A DNA stretch of 64,000 nt from Corynebacterium efficiens YS-314 (lineage in GTDB: Bacteria > Actinomycetota > Actinomycetes > Mycobacteriales > Mycobacteriaceae): contig NC_004369.1 of NCBI RefSeq assembly GCF_000011305.1, forward strand, positions 248,001 through 312,000, given 5' to 3'. The notes beneath the pieces were generated by a model, which had not been told where the DNA came from, ran no database searches, and worked only from the letters and a program-made list of their open reading frames with translations. This document shows, piece after piece, positions 8,937 to 17,821 of this stretch. Position 1 is the stretch's first letter, and each line of letters begins with the position of its first letter. The position numbers were made by a program, and so were the translations under genes.

Positions 8937-10412
8937 CTACTCCTCCGTCTCTGTTACAAGTGCTGTGTCCGGGGCGGGGATCTCCAGGCCGAAGATCGAC
9001 CCCAGGCCAACCGTGGACTCAACATAGGCACGCCCACCATGGGCCTCGCCAATGGCTTTCACAATGGACAAACCCAGACCCGCACCCTTCGGCCGGTTCG
9101 GATGCCGGGGATCAGCCTGCCGGCCACGGGAGAACCTACTGAAAAGTGCCTCCTGTGCATCCTGCTCAATACCCGGACCACTGTCCCGCACCCAGATCCG
9201 GAATACCCGCTGAGCTCCCGACCCCTGGAAATCAGAACCGAGAGCCACCGGTCCCTCCGAATAGCGCAGCGCATTGCCATAGAGCTCAAGAATCGCCTCT
9301 GTGACCCGCTGCTCATCCAGGATCACCACACCTTCGGCAGCATCGACCAACATCACCCGACCATTGATGGTGCGTGCCTTATCCTCAAGATCAATGGTCA
9401 ACTCCGTAACATCCACCGGTGCTGTGTGGAGAAATTCACCTGAATCCGCCACCGCCAGGGTCAACAGATCATTAACCATCCGTGCCATCCGATCCAATTC
9501 CGTGGTGGCCAACTCAATTGACCGTGTGCGCTCCTCCGGTGGCGAACTCTCCAGCAACTCCAATTGACCACGCACGACCGTGATCGGTGTCCGCAGTTCA
9601 TGACCTGCATCATCCACAAACTGACGCTGATCGTTGTACGCCGTCTCCAAACGATCCAGCATCTCATTGAAGGTACGGGCCAACTGTGCAATCTCATCGT
9701 TACCCTCCACCGGAACGCGCCGGGTCAGGTCAGAATTGGAAATCGTTGAAGCGACCTTGCTGACCCGCCTGATGGGGGCGATGATCTGCCCTGCGATCAC
9801 CCAGGCAATCAAGACGGAAGCCAACACGCCTCCGGCACCTACGAACGACAGGACCCTGACCTGCTGCTTGACGGCTGCTTCACCTGGTTCCGTGAAATAG
9901 GCGACGATGAAATGCCCATCCGTGGTACCGGGAGCTGTTTCAAAGGCCACCCGCCCCCAATAGGCCCTCCCCCGAACCGGATCATCAAACACCCCGGAAT
10001 GGGATGGGGATGCGAGGACTTCATCGACGAGGGGTTCGTTATAGGTCAGCGGTTCCGGGTGTGGCCCACTGAGCTGGGAGAAATCCACCTGGATCAGTTG
10101 ATCGGAGAAGATACCCACGATGGCTTCATTGTCATCCGGGATCTGCCGGGAGAGATACACCTCAATCAATCGCTGGGGGGAGTGGAAGGGGGCGGCTGTG
10201 GTGGGATCCGTACCCTCATCGGCAAAACGGCGGAACTCGCTGATCTCCTGTTCAACAGCTGCGTTGGCCGCAGCGACCACATCAGAGAGCAACACAGAAC
10301 GCGTGATCACCACGACGCTGGTCAGCGTGGTGACCACGACCGCGGTCATCCAGAAAACAATTCGCCAGCGAAGTGATGCTGGCGAATTGTTGAGGAGCTT
10401 GAGTCTGCTCAT
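8937..10412 (-). CDS. Sensor histidine kinase (HAMP, HisKA, HATPase)
   Basis: A 491-residue membrane sensor kinase paired with the adjacent regulator. A first transmembrane helix (about 18-40), an extracytoplasmic sensor of about 150 residues, a second helix (about 188-210), a HAMP linker, the phosphoacceptor motif DDAGHELRTPITVV near residue 270, and an ATPase domain with NALRYSEG (N box), DSGPGIEQ (G1) and GAGLGLSIVKAI (G2). The sensor segment resembles that of the degenerate protein at 13,681-14,634 (EAIVGI-x-x-x-QLIQ-x-D in one, EALVGI-x-x-x-QLIQ-x-D in the other). The signal is unknown. Confidence 0.9.
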   Translation of the reverse strand: MSRLKLLNNSPASLRWRIVFWMTAVVVTTLTSVVVITRSVLLSDVVAAANAAVEQEISEFRRFADEGTDPTTAAPFHSPQRLIEVYLSRQIPDDNEAIVGIFSDQLIQVDFSQLSGPHPEPLTYNEPLVDEVLASPSHSGVFDDPVRGRAYWGRVAFETAPGTTDGHFIVAYFTEPGEAAVKQQVRVLSFVGAGGVLASVLIAWVIAGQIIAPIRRVSKVASTISNSDLTRRVPVEGNDEIAQLARTFNEMLDRLETAYNDQRQFVDDAGHELRTPITVVRGQLELLESSPPEERTRSIELATTELDRMARMVNDLLTLAVADSGEFLHTAPVDVTELTIDLEDKARTINGRVMLVDAAEGVVILDEQRVTEAILELYGNALRYSEGPVALGSDFQGSGAQRVFRIWVRDSGPGIEQDAQEALFSRFSRGRQADPRHPNRPKGAGLGLSIVKAIGEAHGGRAYVESTVGLGSIFGLEIPAPDTALVTETEE

Positions 10413-10457
10413 CCGGGTAGCAGGGTGGGGAAGGGGGAGGAGTCGGGGTGCACTGGC

Positions 10458-10883
10458 TTAGTCGTCATCCCAATCGTCGTCCCCATCGTTATCGTCGTGG
10501 TCGTCCCAGTCATCATCCCAGTCATCATCGTCATCTTCCCAGTACTGATAGTTCAGCGGTACCCGGGGGGCCGGTGCCGGTGCGGGATTGTAGGCGGGTG
10601 CCGGCACCTGGTCTGGGATTGGTGCGGTGTCAGCGGACTGTGCTGGGAAAGAAGCCTGGCGCTCAGTATCCGGTTCAGGAGCTTCAGGTGATGTCGTTGA
10701 CCGGGAAGAGGGCTGATCCCGAGGAAGATCCGGATCACTGCCGGTGTTCAACCGCACGGTGGCTGTTTCCGCATCCACCTCAGGTGCGGAGGTGTTGTTG
10801 GCCAGTGCTGATCCACCGATGGCGACGAGCACGAGCAGCACCAGGATGGCGATAAGCGGAGCGAAGCGCGGAAGTGACTTCAT
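10458..10883 (-). CDS. Small secreted or anchored protein with Asp/Trp-rich tail
   Basis: A 141-residue protein. An N-terminal hydrophobic segment (about residues 8-29) ends in ALA and could be a signal peptide or anchor. A low-complexity Pro/Ala/Ser/Thr linker follows, and the last 28 residues consist almost only of Asp with periodic Trp (WEDDDDDWDDDWDDHDD). Such a tail could bind divalent cations or basic partners outside the membrane. It lies 45 bases upstream of the sensor kinase on the same strand, so it may act with or report to that kinase. GGGAGA precedes the ATG. No named family was recognised. Confidence 0.7.
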   Translation of the reverse strand: MKSLPRFAPLIAILVLLVLVAIGGSALANNTSAPEVDAETATVRLNTGSDPDLPRDQPSSRSTTSPEAPEPDTERQASFPAQSADTAPIPDQVPAPAYNPAPAPAPRVPLNYQYWEDDDDDWDDDWDDHDDNDGDDDWDDD

Positions 10884-10934
10884 GATGGTGTTCTCCCTTG
10901 GGTTTCTTGATCTACTTCCATCATTGACTCTGAA

Positions 10935-10951
10935 GATGAAATGGGGATGAG
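10935..10951 (-). promoter_or_regulatory. Candidate response-regulator binding site, copy A
   Basis: On the minus strand this reads CTCATCCCCATTTCATC, 52 bases upstream of the Asp/Trp-tailed protein's ATG. The site at 14,722-14,738 matches it at 13 of 17 positions, and all four differences are C/T. OmpR-type regulators bind direct repeats of this kind, here TCAT spaced by 11. Confidence 0.5.
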
Positions 10952-10966
10952 AGTTTTCATGGTGAC

Positions 10967-12187
10967 TCAGGTGGCTGCCTGGAAGTGGGCACGGATATGA
11001 TCTTCGCGCCTTCCGGAGACGGCACAGCCGAGCATGAGCAGGCGGATTGCGCGTTCTGCCGCATCGGTCAGGAGTTCGCTTCCATCGCGGACCGCATCCT
11101 CCATGGCCATTGGAACAGTCATGATGGATTGGATGGCACCGATACCCACCTCATGCACCTGGGGTGCTCCCTTGCCCAGCGAACCGGCCAACGCCAGGAC
11201 TGGAACTCCGGTGACACGTGCACGCCGTGCCACCTCGGCGGGTACCTTGCCCCGGGGCGTTTGGAAATCAATGGCCCCCTCGGCGGTGATGATGAGATCA
11301 GAAGCACTGATGAGATCATCAAGATTGGTAGGGGTGGGAAGGTCCGAGAGCAGGACATCGAAACGGTCCCGGGCTACTGCACCCAGGGCCATCAAACCTG
11401 CGCCGAGCCCCCCGGAGGCACCGGAACCGGGACCACGGTGGAGGTCTGCCGCCGAGGAGAAGGTGTGGTCCAGCAGGGTGGCCCACTGCTCCAGCGCTCT
11501 GGATAGCTGCTTGACCTGTTTCTTTGTGGCCCCCTTCTGCGGGCCGAATACAGCGGCGACACCTTTCTTCCCAGTGAGAACATTATGGATATTGCAGGCC
11601 AGGGTGAGGGAGACATCAGCCAGCTTCGGGTGGAGCTTTGTGGTGTCAATTTTCACCGCAGCGCTCAAGCCTCTACCACCCGGGGATACCCGGGCACCGG
11701 AATCATCCAGGATTTTGGCACCGAGTGCGCTGAGTGCTCCGGCACCACCATCCGAGGTTCCGGAATCACCGCAGCCGATGATGATGTGGTTGATGCCGTG
11801 GTCAAGCATGCGGGCGATAAGTTGCCCCACTCCGTAGGTGGTGGTGGCAGTGGGATCACGCTGATCACGTGGCACCAGGCTGAGTCCGGCCGCCTGGGCC
11901 ATCTCGATGACGCCTACGCCCTCATCGACATATTCCAACCACCGGGCAGTGACTTCCTTTCCGACCGGACCCATCACCTGCTCGGTATGAAGGAGGGTTC
12001 CCGAACGGGAACTGAGGATTTCCAGAGTGCCTTCACCACCATCTGGGACAGGGAAGGTATCCACACGTACGCCGGGCAGGACGCGGCGCACACCGGCCGC
12101 AATGGAATCGGACACTTCCACGGCAGACAGGGATTCCTTGAAGCCGGAAGGGGCGACAAGAATACGTTCTGGTAGGTAGAAAGTCAT
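10967..12187 (-). CDS. glxK: Glycerate kinase
   Basis: Glycerate kinase of the GlxK/GarK family, which phosphorylates D-glycerate with ATP (the 2-phosphoglycerate-forming class is typical of this family). Its 406 residues are close to the family length of about 380. Signatures are VAPSGFKESLSAVEV at the start, PVPDGGEGTLEIL near residue 47 and GCGDSGTSDGGAGALSALG near residue 140. AAGGAG lies six bases before the ATG. The transporter gene ends 22 bases upstream on the same strand, so uptake and phosphorylation are probably co-expressed. Confidence 0.92.
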   Translation of the reverse strand: MTFYLPERILVAPSGFKESLSAVEVSDSIAAGVRRVLPGVRVDTFPVPDGGEGTLEILSSRSGTLLHTEQVMGPVGKEVTARWLEYVDEGVGVIEMAQAAGLSLVPRDQRDPTATTTYGVGQLIARMLDHGINHIIIGCGDSGTSDGGAGALSALGAKILDDSGARVSPGGRGLSAAVKIDTTKLHPKLADVSLTLACNIHNVLTGKKGVAAVFGPQKGATKKQVKQLSRALEQWATLLDHTFSSAADLHRGPGSGASGGLGAGLMALGAVARDRFDVLLSDLPTPTNLDDLISASDLIITAEGAIDFQTPRGKVPAEVARRARVTGVPVLALAGSLGKGAPQVHEVGIGAIQSIMTVPMAMEDAVRDGSELLTDAAERAIRLLMLGCAVSGRREDHIRAHFQAAT

Positions 12188-12209
12188 GGGAAAGCTCCTT
12201 GATGTGGGT

Positions 12210-13697
12210 TTAGTTGAAGAGGGGAAGGCCGAGGGCCGGCCAGATGTAGAAGGCGAACACAGCGGTCACCGCGATGAACATGGGTGCCATGAGCAGCGAC
12301 ATGCGGGCCAGGTCTGAGGGGTCGAAATTCTGTTTGGCGCCGGTGTCATCCCCGCGGAAGATAGCCAGGGGTTTCGCCGAGGCCGGCAGGGTATGACAGA
12401 ATCCGGCGGCAGCGGTGGAGATGAACGCTGCGGCCACGGGATTCACCCCCACCGCCGGGGCGAGCGCCACCACGATGGGAATCAGGACGGCTGAGCGGGC
12501 AGACCGGGATTGGATGACCAGGTGTGCAGCAGCGGAGACGACTATGATCACCAGCACAAACATGGTGCCATTGAGTCCTTGAAGCAGTGATGAGGTCAGG
12601 ATCTCCACGGCACCGGATTCCGTCAGTGCCTGGCTGATGGCGATGGTTGCCGCCATGAATAGCAACAGGGACCAGGGGATTTTCCGGACAGCTTCAGCCA
12701 GATCCACTGTTCCGATATGTGGTGACGCAGCCAGCAGCGCACCGAGCACGGCCACCATTGCCGGAGGAATGTGGTGGATGGATTCTGTGAACCATAAAAT
12801 GACCACCCCTCCCAGCACCAGCAGGGAACGGAGTTCCTTCGCACCGAGGGGCTGTTGGTCTCTGCCCTGGTTGAGCGACTTCCCGGTGATCACCAGGCGC
12901 TGGGCGCGCTGCTGGTCGTCGGAAAGCGCCAGCAGAATGATCTCAGCCGCAAGGTGGGAGCTGAACAGGGCGAACGGTAACCCCAGCAATAACCAGCGTG
13001 CGAAACTGAAGCCCTCCAAACCCTGATCGAGCAGAATCTGCTCAGTGATCAGATGGGCACCAGCGCCGATCAATGATGCCACCGCGGAAAACAGCACCAC
13101 GCTGGGGAGGGTAATGGCCAGCACCCGCAACAACCATGGGGGTAGCACAGCGGAGAACGCCAGAAATACAGGCAGGATCAATGCAGCACGACCACTCGTG
13201 GCGGGAACAACAAAAGCTGTGAGTACCGTGGCAAAGGTGAGGACATGGACGAGGATACGCGGTGAGGATATCCCCACGCTGATCCGCACAGCCACCCGTA
13301 TGGCCAGGCCGGATCCGGTCACGGCGGAGGAGATGATGAAGGCACCGATCAGCAACCAGATTGTTTCACTTCCCAGTGGGGAGAATAGTGCCTCTGCGCT
13401 GATGATTCCCAACAACACCAACACGCTCGCCGCACTGAGTGCTACGAAGGTGTCTGATACTGCGGAAAACACCCACATCCATACCGCAACAGCGAAGACC
13501 ACCAGGGTCACCCGGGCATCAGTGTCCAGGGCAGCACCTGCTGTGTCCGAGGTCGCCTGCGATGTCATGAACCAGACCATGGGGATGAACAGGGCGCTGA
13601 CAATGGGCATCAGCTGTCGGATACGGGAGGTTGACCCCGGCGGGGTGGCATAGACACGGTATCTGGGGCCGATGAAGCTGTCAGTGATGGTGCGCAT
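12210..13697 (-). CDS. DASS/SLC13-type anion transporter
   Basis: A 495-residue polytopic membrane protein of the divalent-anion/Na+ symporter type, with about 11-12 hydrophobic segments. The reading frame is open further upstream, but the ATG at 13,697 is preferred because AGGAGA lies directly upstream and the extra 34 codons would overlap the preceding gene. It overlaps the degenerate sensor gene by 17 bases. Its position before glycerate kinase suggests an organic-acid substrate such as glycerate or a dicarboxylate; that is inference. Confidence 0.8.
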   Translation of the reverse strand: MRTITDSFIGPRYRVYATPPGSTSRIRQLMPIVSALFIPMVWFMTSQATSDTAGAALDTDARVTLVVFAVAVWMWVFSAVSDTFVALSAASVLVLLGIISAEALFSPLGSETIWLLIGAFIISSAVTGSGLAIRVAVRISVGISSPRILVHVLTFATVLTAFVVPATSGRAALILPVFLAFSAVLPPWLLRVLAITLPSVVLFSAVASLIGAGAHLITEQILLDQGLEGFSFARWLLLGLPFALFSSHLAAEIILLALSDDQQRAQRLVITGKSLNQGRDQQPLGAKELRSLLVLGGVVILWFTESIHHIPPAMVAVLGALLAASPHIGTVDLAEAVRKIPWSLLLFMAATIAISQALTESGAVEILTSSLLQGLNGTMFVLVIIVVSAAAHLVIQSRSARSAVLIPIVVALAPAVGVNPVAAAFISTAAAGFCHTLPASAKPLAIFRGDDTGAKQNFDPSDLARMSLLMAPMFIAVTAVFAFYIWPALGLPLFN

Positions 13698-14634
13698 GGT
13701 TTCTCCTGTCCTGATGGATGGGCAGATCGATGCCGATGGTGCATCCTGACCGGGGAGCGGATTCCACCCAGGCGACACCACCATGCCGCTGGCTGGCATC
13801 GAGCACCGGACGCATTTCAGGAGCGTTGAACGTTGTATTGAGGTGATGTGATGTGAGCTGGGTGTCCGGGGAATGCACCCACAGGGTGACGGTGTGGTGC
13901 CGGATACTCACCCCGGCTGCGGTGCCTCGACAGAAATCGGCGGCAGCCCTCAGCGCTGTGCCCAGTGCGGAGACATCCACACGCACGGTGACCCGCGGAT
14001 CGGATGGGAGGGCCAGCTCCAGGCCGGAAAGTTCCCCGATGCTTTTCCCCACGGTGCTCAGGTTCCCCTCCACCAGCCGGGGGGTTCGACGAGCCTTGGG
14101 GAAAAACCACCACAACATTCCCACCACCGTGACACCCGCTACAGCAAGTGACACCACCATCCGGATGAGACGCTGGGTGTGGTGGATGTCCATGCCGGTG
14201 AACCGGGCGATGAGCAGGGAAGAATCAGTGGTCTCAATCTCCACCGATGCCCAGTAGACGGGCCCCTCCGTTTTCTCCACCACCCCGGTTGCCTCCGGGT
14301 TGTTCGTGGCTGCCACGACAAGGGCATCTCCGGAATCGAGGGGCTGTTCTGCCCAGTCGGACTGGATCAGCTGCTCCGGGGTGATACCCACCAGGGCTTC
14401 ATCGGTGCTGACGGGGTGCTGTTCAATAAACTCGACCAGGAGCGAATGCGCAGAATCCGCTTCCCGGGAACCCGAGAATTGAACAAAATCCCGCGCGGTG
14501 GATTGCACATCCACCCGGGCCTGATGATGAACCCGGGCGATCAACACAGCGTGCAGAACCACAGCGAAAAACACCAACGTCAGCCCTGCAACGAGAACAG
14601 CAGGGATCAATCTGATGTCATTGCGCTTGATCAT
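13681..14634 (-). CDS. Degenerate sensor-kinase-like membrane protein
   Basis: A 317-residue protein built like a sensor kinase but lacking its catalytic core. It has a transmembrane helix at about 12-34, an extracytoplasmic domain resembling that of the kinase at 8,937-10,412, and a second helix at about 157-178. About 130 residues follow with no HAMP, no phosphoacceptor His motif and no G1 box. Only the end, GGVAWVESAPRSGCTIGIDLP in part, recalls the last strands of a HATPase domain. It could modulate the intact kinase or be decaying. It heads the transporter and glycerate kinase operon. Confidence 0.7.
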   Translation of the reverse strand: MIKRNDIRLIPAVLVAGLTLVFFAVVLHAVLIARVHHQARVDVQSTARDFVQFSGSREADSAHSLLVEFIEQHPVSTDEALVGITPEQLIQSDWAEQPLDSGDALVVAATNNPEATGVVEKTEGPVYWASVEIETTDSSLLIARFTGMDIHHTQRLIRMVVSLAVAGVTVVGMLWWFFPKARRTPRLVEGNLSTVGKSIGELSGLELALPSDPRVTVRVDVSALGTALRAAADFCRGTAAGVSIRHHTVTLWVHSPDTQLTSHHLNTTFNAPEMRPVLDASQRHGGVAWVESAPRSGCTIGIDLPIHQDRRNHAHHH

Positions 14635-14961
14635 GGGCGAATTCTCTCTCTACATTCAATACATTCAACACCGCCGGTGTGGCGCTGTAAGAACCATGAT
14701 CACGGCCCATGATGAATCCACGATGAGATGAAAATGAGGATTTCTTCATCTTCGTGATGACACCTCTGAGAGAGCTTCTCCGGGTGGATACGGTGCTCAC
14801 CGGGTAGTTGCACCCCACGCTTCAGCGGGATGTTACGGGGAAGTACTCACGGCTGCCCAGGGTGGCTGCATCGCGTGGGTTGTCTCCCCACCGGGCTCAG
14901 GTTAAGTGGGTTAAATGGGCTTAGCCTTAAAAAATGTGTCCCGGCAGGGGAGGAAAACTGG
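14635..14961. other. Promoter region of the sensor-like operon and island edge
   Basis: No gene is seen in about 330 bases. The right-hand copy of the 17-base regulatory motif lies at 14,722-14,738. A solitary sequence at 14,917-14,944 resembles the terminal repeat of the adjacent IS1249-type element (GGGCTTAGCCTTAAAAAATG against GGGTTAAGCCCTAAAAAGTG at 14,962) and marks the left edge of the mobile block. Confidence 0.5.
14722..14738 (-). promoter_or_regulatory. Candidate response-regulator binding site, copy B
   Basis: On the minus strand this reads CTCATTTTCATCTCATC, 88 bases upstream of the degenerate sensor's start. It is the partner of the site at 10,935-10,951 and suggests that both leftward transcription units answer to the same regulator. 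Confidence 0.5.
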
Positions 14962-15006
14962 GGGTTAAGCCCTAAAAAGTGTGTCCGGATTTCGGAAGAA
15001 CCCCAG

Positions 15007-16453
15007 GAGAGTGTCTAATGGTTTGTGTGTGAGGGACTCCCCTCACATCAAGGAGATAAACCATAATGACCACCGTGGCTAAACAAGACCCAGCAGATTC
15101 CGCACGGATCAAAGCAATCGAGGAAAAGCTCCTAGCCAACCCAGAAATGGCAAAGCTCATCGATGAGCTCGGCACGTCCACCACCGATGCCAATGACCTC
15201 GTCCGGGGCCTGTTACAGGCGTCAATTAACCGTGGTTTGAACGCGGAAATGGATGCCCACCTCGGCTACGGGCATAGTGATCGGGATGGGAAAACAGCCG
15301 CTGGCCAGGGAAATCACCGCAACGGGTACTACCCCAAACGCGTGGACTCCAACTACGGTCCCATCGATGTTGCTGTCCCCAGGGACCGCAACGGCTCCTT
15401 CCTACCGACCATGGTGCCCAAAGGCTCCCGCCGGCTCACCGACGTCGACGATATGATCATCAGCTTGTATGCGGGCGGGATGACCGTGCGAGATATCCAA
15501 CACCACATGATCACCTCCATGGGTGTTGATATCTCCCATGAAACAATCTCCGCGATCACCGATGCCGTCTTGGATGAGGTCATGATCTGGCAAAACCGCC
15601 AACTTGATGACTTCTACCCGGTGATCTTCCTCGATGCGTTACGCATCAAAGTCCGTGACGGGGGCCGGGTGGTCAACAAGTCCGTCTACCTGGCCATCGG
15701 GGTGGATATGGACGGGATCAAGCACATCTTAGGGATCTGGTTGGCGAAGGAAGAAGGAGCGTCGTTCTGGGCGAATGTGTGTGCCAACCTCGCCACCCGG
15801 GGAGTCCAGGACGTCTTTATTGTCTGCTGTGATGGGCTCAAGGGCCTGCCACAGGCGGTGGAGGCCACCTGGCCTGATTCCATGGTCCAGACCTGTGTCG
15901 TGCACCTGATCCGGGCGGCGAACCGGTGGGTGGCCTACGGCGATCGCAAGGCCGTGTCGGCGCAGTTGAGGAAGATTTACACGGCCCCCACCGAGGACAC
16001 CGCTATCGCGGCGTTGGAGGAATTCGAGGCATCTGAACTGGGAGTGAAGTACCCACAATCGGCGAAGGTGTGGCGTGATGCCTGGGATCGGTTCATCCCA
16101 TTTTTGCAGTTCCCGCCGATGGCGAGAAAGGTGATTTATACGACGAACTCGATCGAATCGATGAACAATGAGCTGCGGAAAGCCACCCGGAACCGGGTGC
16201 AGTTCACCAATGATGAGTCCGCGATTAAAACCTTGTGGTTGATGATCTGCAATATCGAGGACAAGCGGGCGGCGAAACGCGCTAAGCAGGGAAAACGGGT
16301 GGCTGCTAGCAGCGGCCGGTTGATCGAGGGCCGCAAGGTCGCCAACTGGAAGCAGGCGATTAATCAGATGGCGGTGGCGTTCCCGGACCGCTTTGAGGCT
16401 TACCTTTAATATTTAAATCCAGGAGCCCCACACACAAAAATCTTGACACCCTC
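15007..16453 (+). mobile_element. IS256-family element with exact 8-bp target duplication
   Basis: Inverted ends read GAGAGTGTCTAATGGTTTGT at the left and GAGGGTGTCAAGATTTTTGT at the right (minus strand). AACCCCAG is present at 14,999-15,006 and again at 16,454-16,461, an 8-bp direct duplication as expected for IS256. The element is 1,447 bp and looks intact. Confidence 0.92.
15066..16409 (+). CDS. IS256-family transposase
   Basis: A 447-residue DDE transposase of the IS256/mutator family. Visible signatures are GNHRNGYYPKRVDSNYGPI in the N-terminal third, VIFLDALRIKVRDGG (first Asp), IVCCDGLKGLPQAVEATWP (second Asp) and TTNSIESMNNELRKATRNR (Glu). All three catalytic regions are present and the frame is intact, so the element may be active. 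AGGAGA precedes the ATG. Confidence 0.93.
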   Translation: MTTVAKQDPADSARIKAIEEKLLANPEMAKLIDELGTSTTDANDLVRGLLQASINRGLNAEMDAHLGYGHSDRDGKTAAGQGNHRNGYYPKRVDSNYGPIDVAVPRDRNGSFLPTMVPKGSRRLTDVDDMIISLYAGGMTVRDIQHHMITSMGVDISHETISAITDAVLDEVMIWQNRQLDDFYPVIFLDALRIKVRDGGRVVNKSVYLAIGVDMDGIKHILGIWLAKEEGASFWANVCANLATRGVQDVFIVCCDGLKGLPQAVEATWPDSMVQTCVVHLIRAANRWVAYGDRKAVSAQLRKIYTAPTEDTAIAALEEFEASELGVKYPQSAKVWRDAWDRFIPFLQFPPMARKVIYTTNSIESMNNELRKATRNRVQFTNDESAIKTLWLMICNIEDKRAAKRAKQGKRVAASSGRLIEGRKVANWKQAINQMAVAFPDRFEAYL

Positions 16454-16569
16454 AACCCCAGGCCACCGCACCTAAATTGACGGTTAATAGCTCCCCGACA
16501 GCTATTCCCACCGCCTTCCCCCACCCCACACCACGAATCTGATAACCCCCCTCGGTTGGATAACTATGG

Positions 16570-17763
16570 GTGACGACCAACCGACCACGCTGCCCCATAT
16601 GCAGCAACCTCACCAAGAAAAACGGCACCACCACCAAAGGGACCACCAGGTGGCGATGCACCCACTGCGGACACAGCTTCACCAGAACCACCCAAACCAC
16701 CCACAAAAACGCTGCGACCTTCGCCTTGTTCATCACCTGGATCACCGGCAAGAAGTCCTTGACCGAACTGGCCCGCGACCACCGCTGCCACCGCAACACA
16801 CTGGCCAGACGATTCACCTGGTGCTGGTGGATCCAACCACCGACCACCCCAGACGCCCACCGCATCTACGACCAGATCTTCCTCGACGGTACCTACCTCA
16901 ACGGCGGATGCCTCCTGATCGCCTCCACCACCGACCATGTCATCTCCTGGCACTGGTGCCAGAAAGAAAACAAAGCCGCCTACACCGCCCTGCTAGAACC
17001 ACTGGCCCCACCGTTGATCGTGGTCATCGACGGCGGACAAGGTGCCTACTCAGCGATTAAAGCCCTGTGGCCGACCACGAAGATCCAACGCTGCCTGGTT
17101 CATATCCAGCGCAACGTCCGCCGCAACACCACCAGCAGGCCCAGAACCGATGCCGGCAAGGCCATCTACCGCATCGCATTAAACCTCACCAAGGTCACCA
17201 CCCCAGAGCAAGCAGCAACCTGGGTCACCCACCTGCACGATTTCAACACCGTCTACCGCAGCTATATGGACGAGAAAACCTACCTGCCGACTACTCAACG
17301 CCGCGGTAACAAAGACTGGTCTTTTACCCATGCCCGGGTACGTAAGGCCTACAGCCAGCTGGAATACGCCTACAAACGAGGATTCCTATTCACCTGGCTC
17401 CAACCCCCCCACGGCAGTGTTGAACCGAAGAAGCTCGCCTCGACCACTAACGCGCTAGAAGGTGGGTTCAACGCGCCGTTGAAACACCAGGCCCGGTTAC
17501 ATCGTGGCCTGCCGATCCACCGCCAACGCATAGCCCTGGATTGGTGGTTGTACCTCCAGACGCAAGCACCCGACGATCCTGTTCGGATCGCCGGGCACCA
17601 GCAGTGGGGTCAACACGCACGTCAGCTTGCAGCCACGGTGCTGGAAACCGAGATCGGGAACATCCACGGACACGATGACGGCCGACCAGCTACCTACGAC
17701 ACCGCGATCGACTCCACGTATTCACACTCTATGGGTATCAGACAGGGATCGGTAGGCCGATAA
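16570..17763 (+). CDS. IS1249-family transposase
   Basis: A 397-residue transposase. It starts with a zinc-ribbon-like CPIC...CTHCGHSF segment (residues 8-36), followed by a helix-turn-helix region, a catalytic Asp in QIFLDGTYLNGG, a second in VIDGGQGAYSAI, the CLVHIQRNVRR motif and an ALEGGFNAPLK segment carrying the last acidic residue. This layout is that of the IS1249 group within the IS256 superfamily. The start is a GTG. The upstream non-coding part has been separated from its left terminal repeat by the IS256 element. Confidence 0.85.
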   Translation: MTTNRPRCPICSNLTKKNGTTTKGTTRWRCTHCGHSFTRTTQTTHKNAATFALFITWITGKKSLTELARDHRCHRNTLARRFTWCWWIQPPTTPDAHRIYDQIFLDGTYLNGGCLLIASTTDHVISWHWCQKENKAAYTALLEPLAPPLIVVIDGGQGAYSAIKALWPTTKIQRCLVHIQRNVRRNTTSRPRTDAGKAIYRIALNLTKVTTPEQAATWVTHLHDFNTVYRSYMDEKTYLPTTQRRGNKDWSFTHARVRKAYSQLEYAYKRGFLFTWLQPPHGSVEPKKLASTTNALEGGFNAPLKHQARLHRGLPIHRQRIALDWWLYLQTQAPDDPVRIAGHQQWGQHARQLAATVLETEIGNIHGHDDGRPATYDTAIDSTYSHSMGIRQGSVGR

Positions 17764-17821
17764 TAAACGATCTGGCCTCGGCGACACGCCGAAGCCAGAC
17801 ACACATTTTGGTGCTTAACCC

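Larger units (their letters stand above)
14962..17821 (+). mobile_element. IS1249-type element interrupted by an IS256-type element
   Basis: Terminal inverted repeats are GGGTTAAGCCCTAAAAAGTG at the left (from 14,962) and, on the minus strand from 17,821, GGGTTAAGCACCAAAATGTG. The transposase lies at 16,570-17,763. Bases 15,007-16,453 are a separate element inserted between the left repeat and the transposase gene. Without it the element would be about 1.4 kb. No exact target duplication was found for the outer element. Confidence 0.75.

Noticed and set aside
10458..10560. Plus-strand Val/Ile/Pro-rich frame over the Asp/Trp tail
   Set aside because: It is simply the complement of the Asp codons of the small secreted protein.
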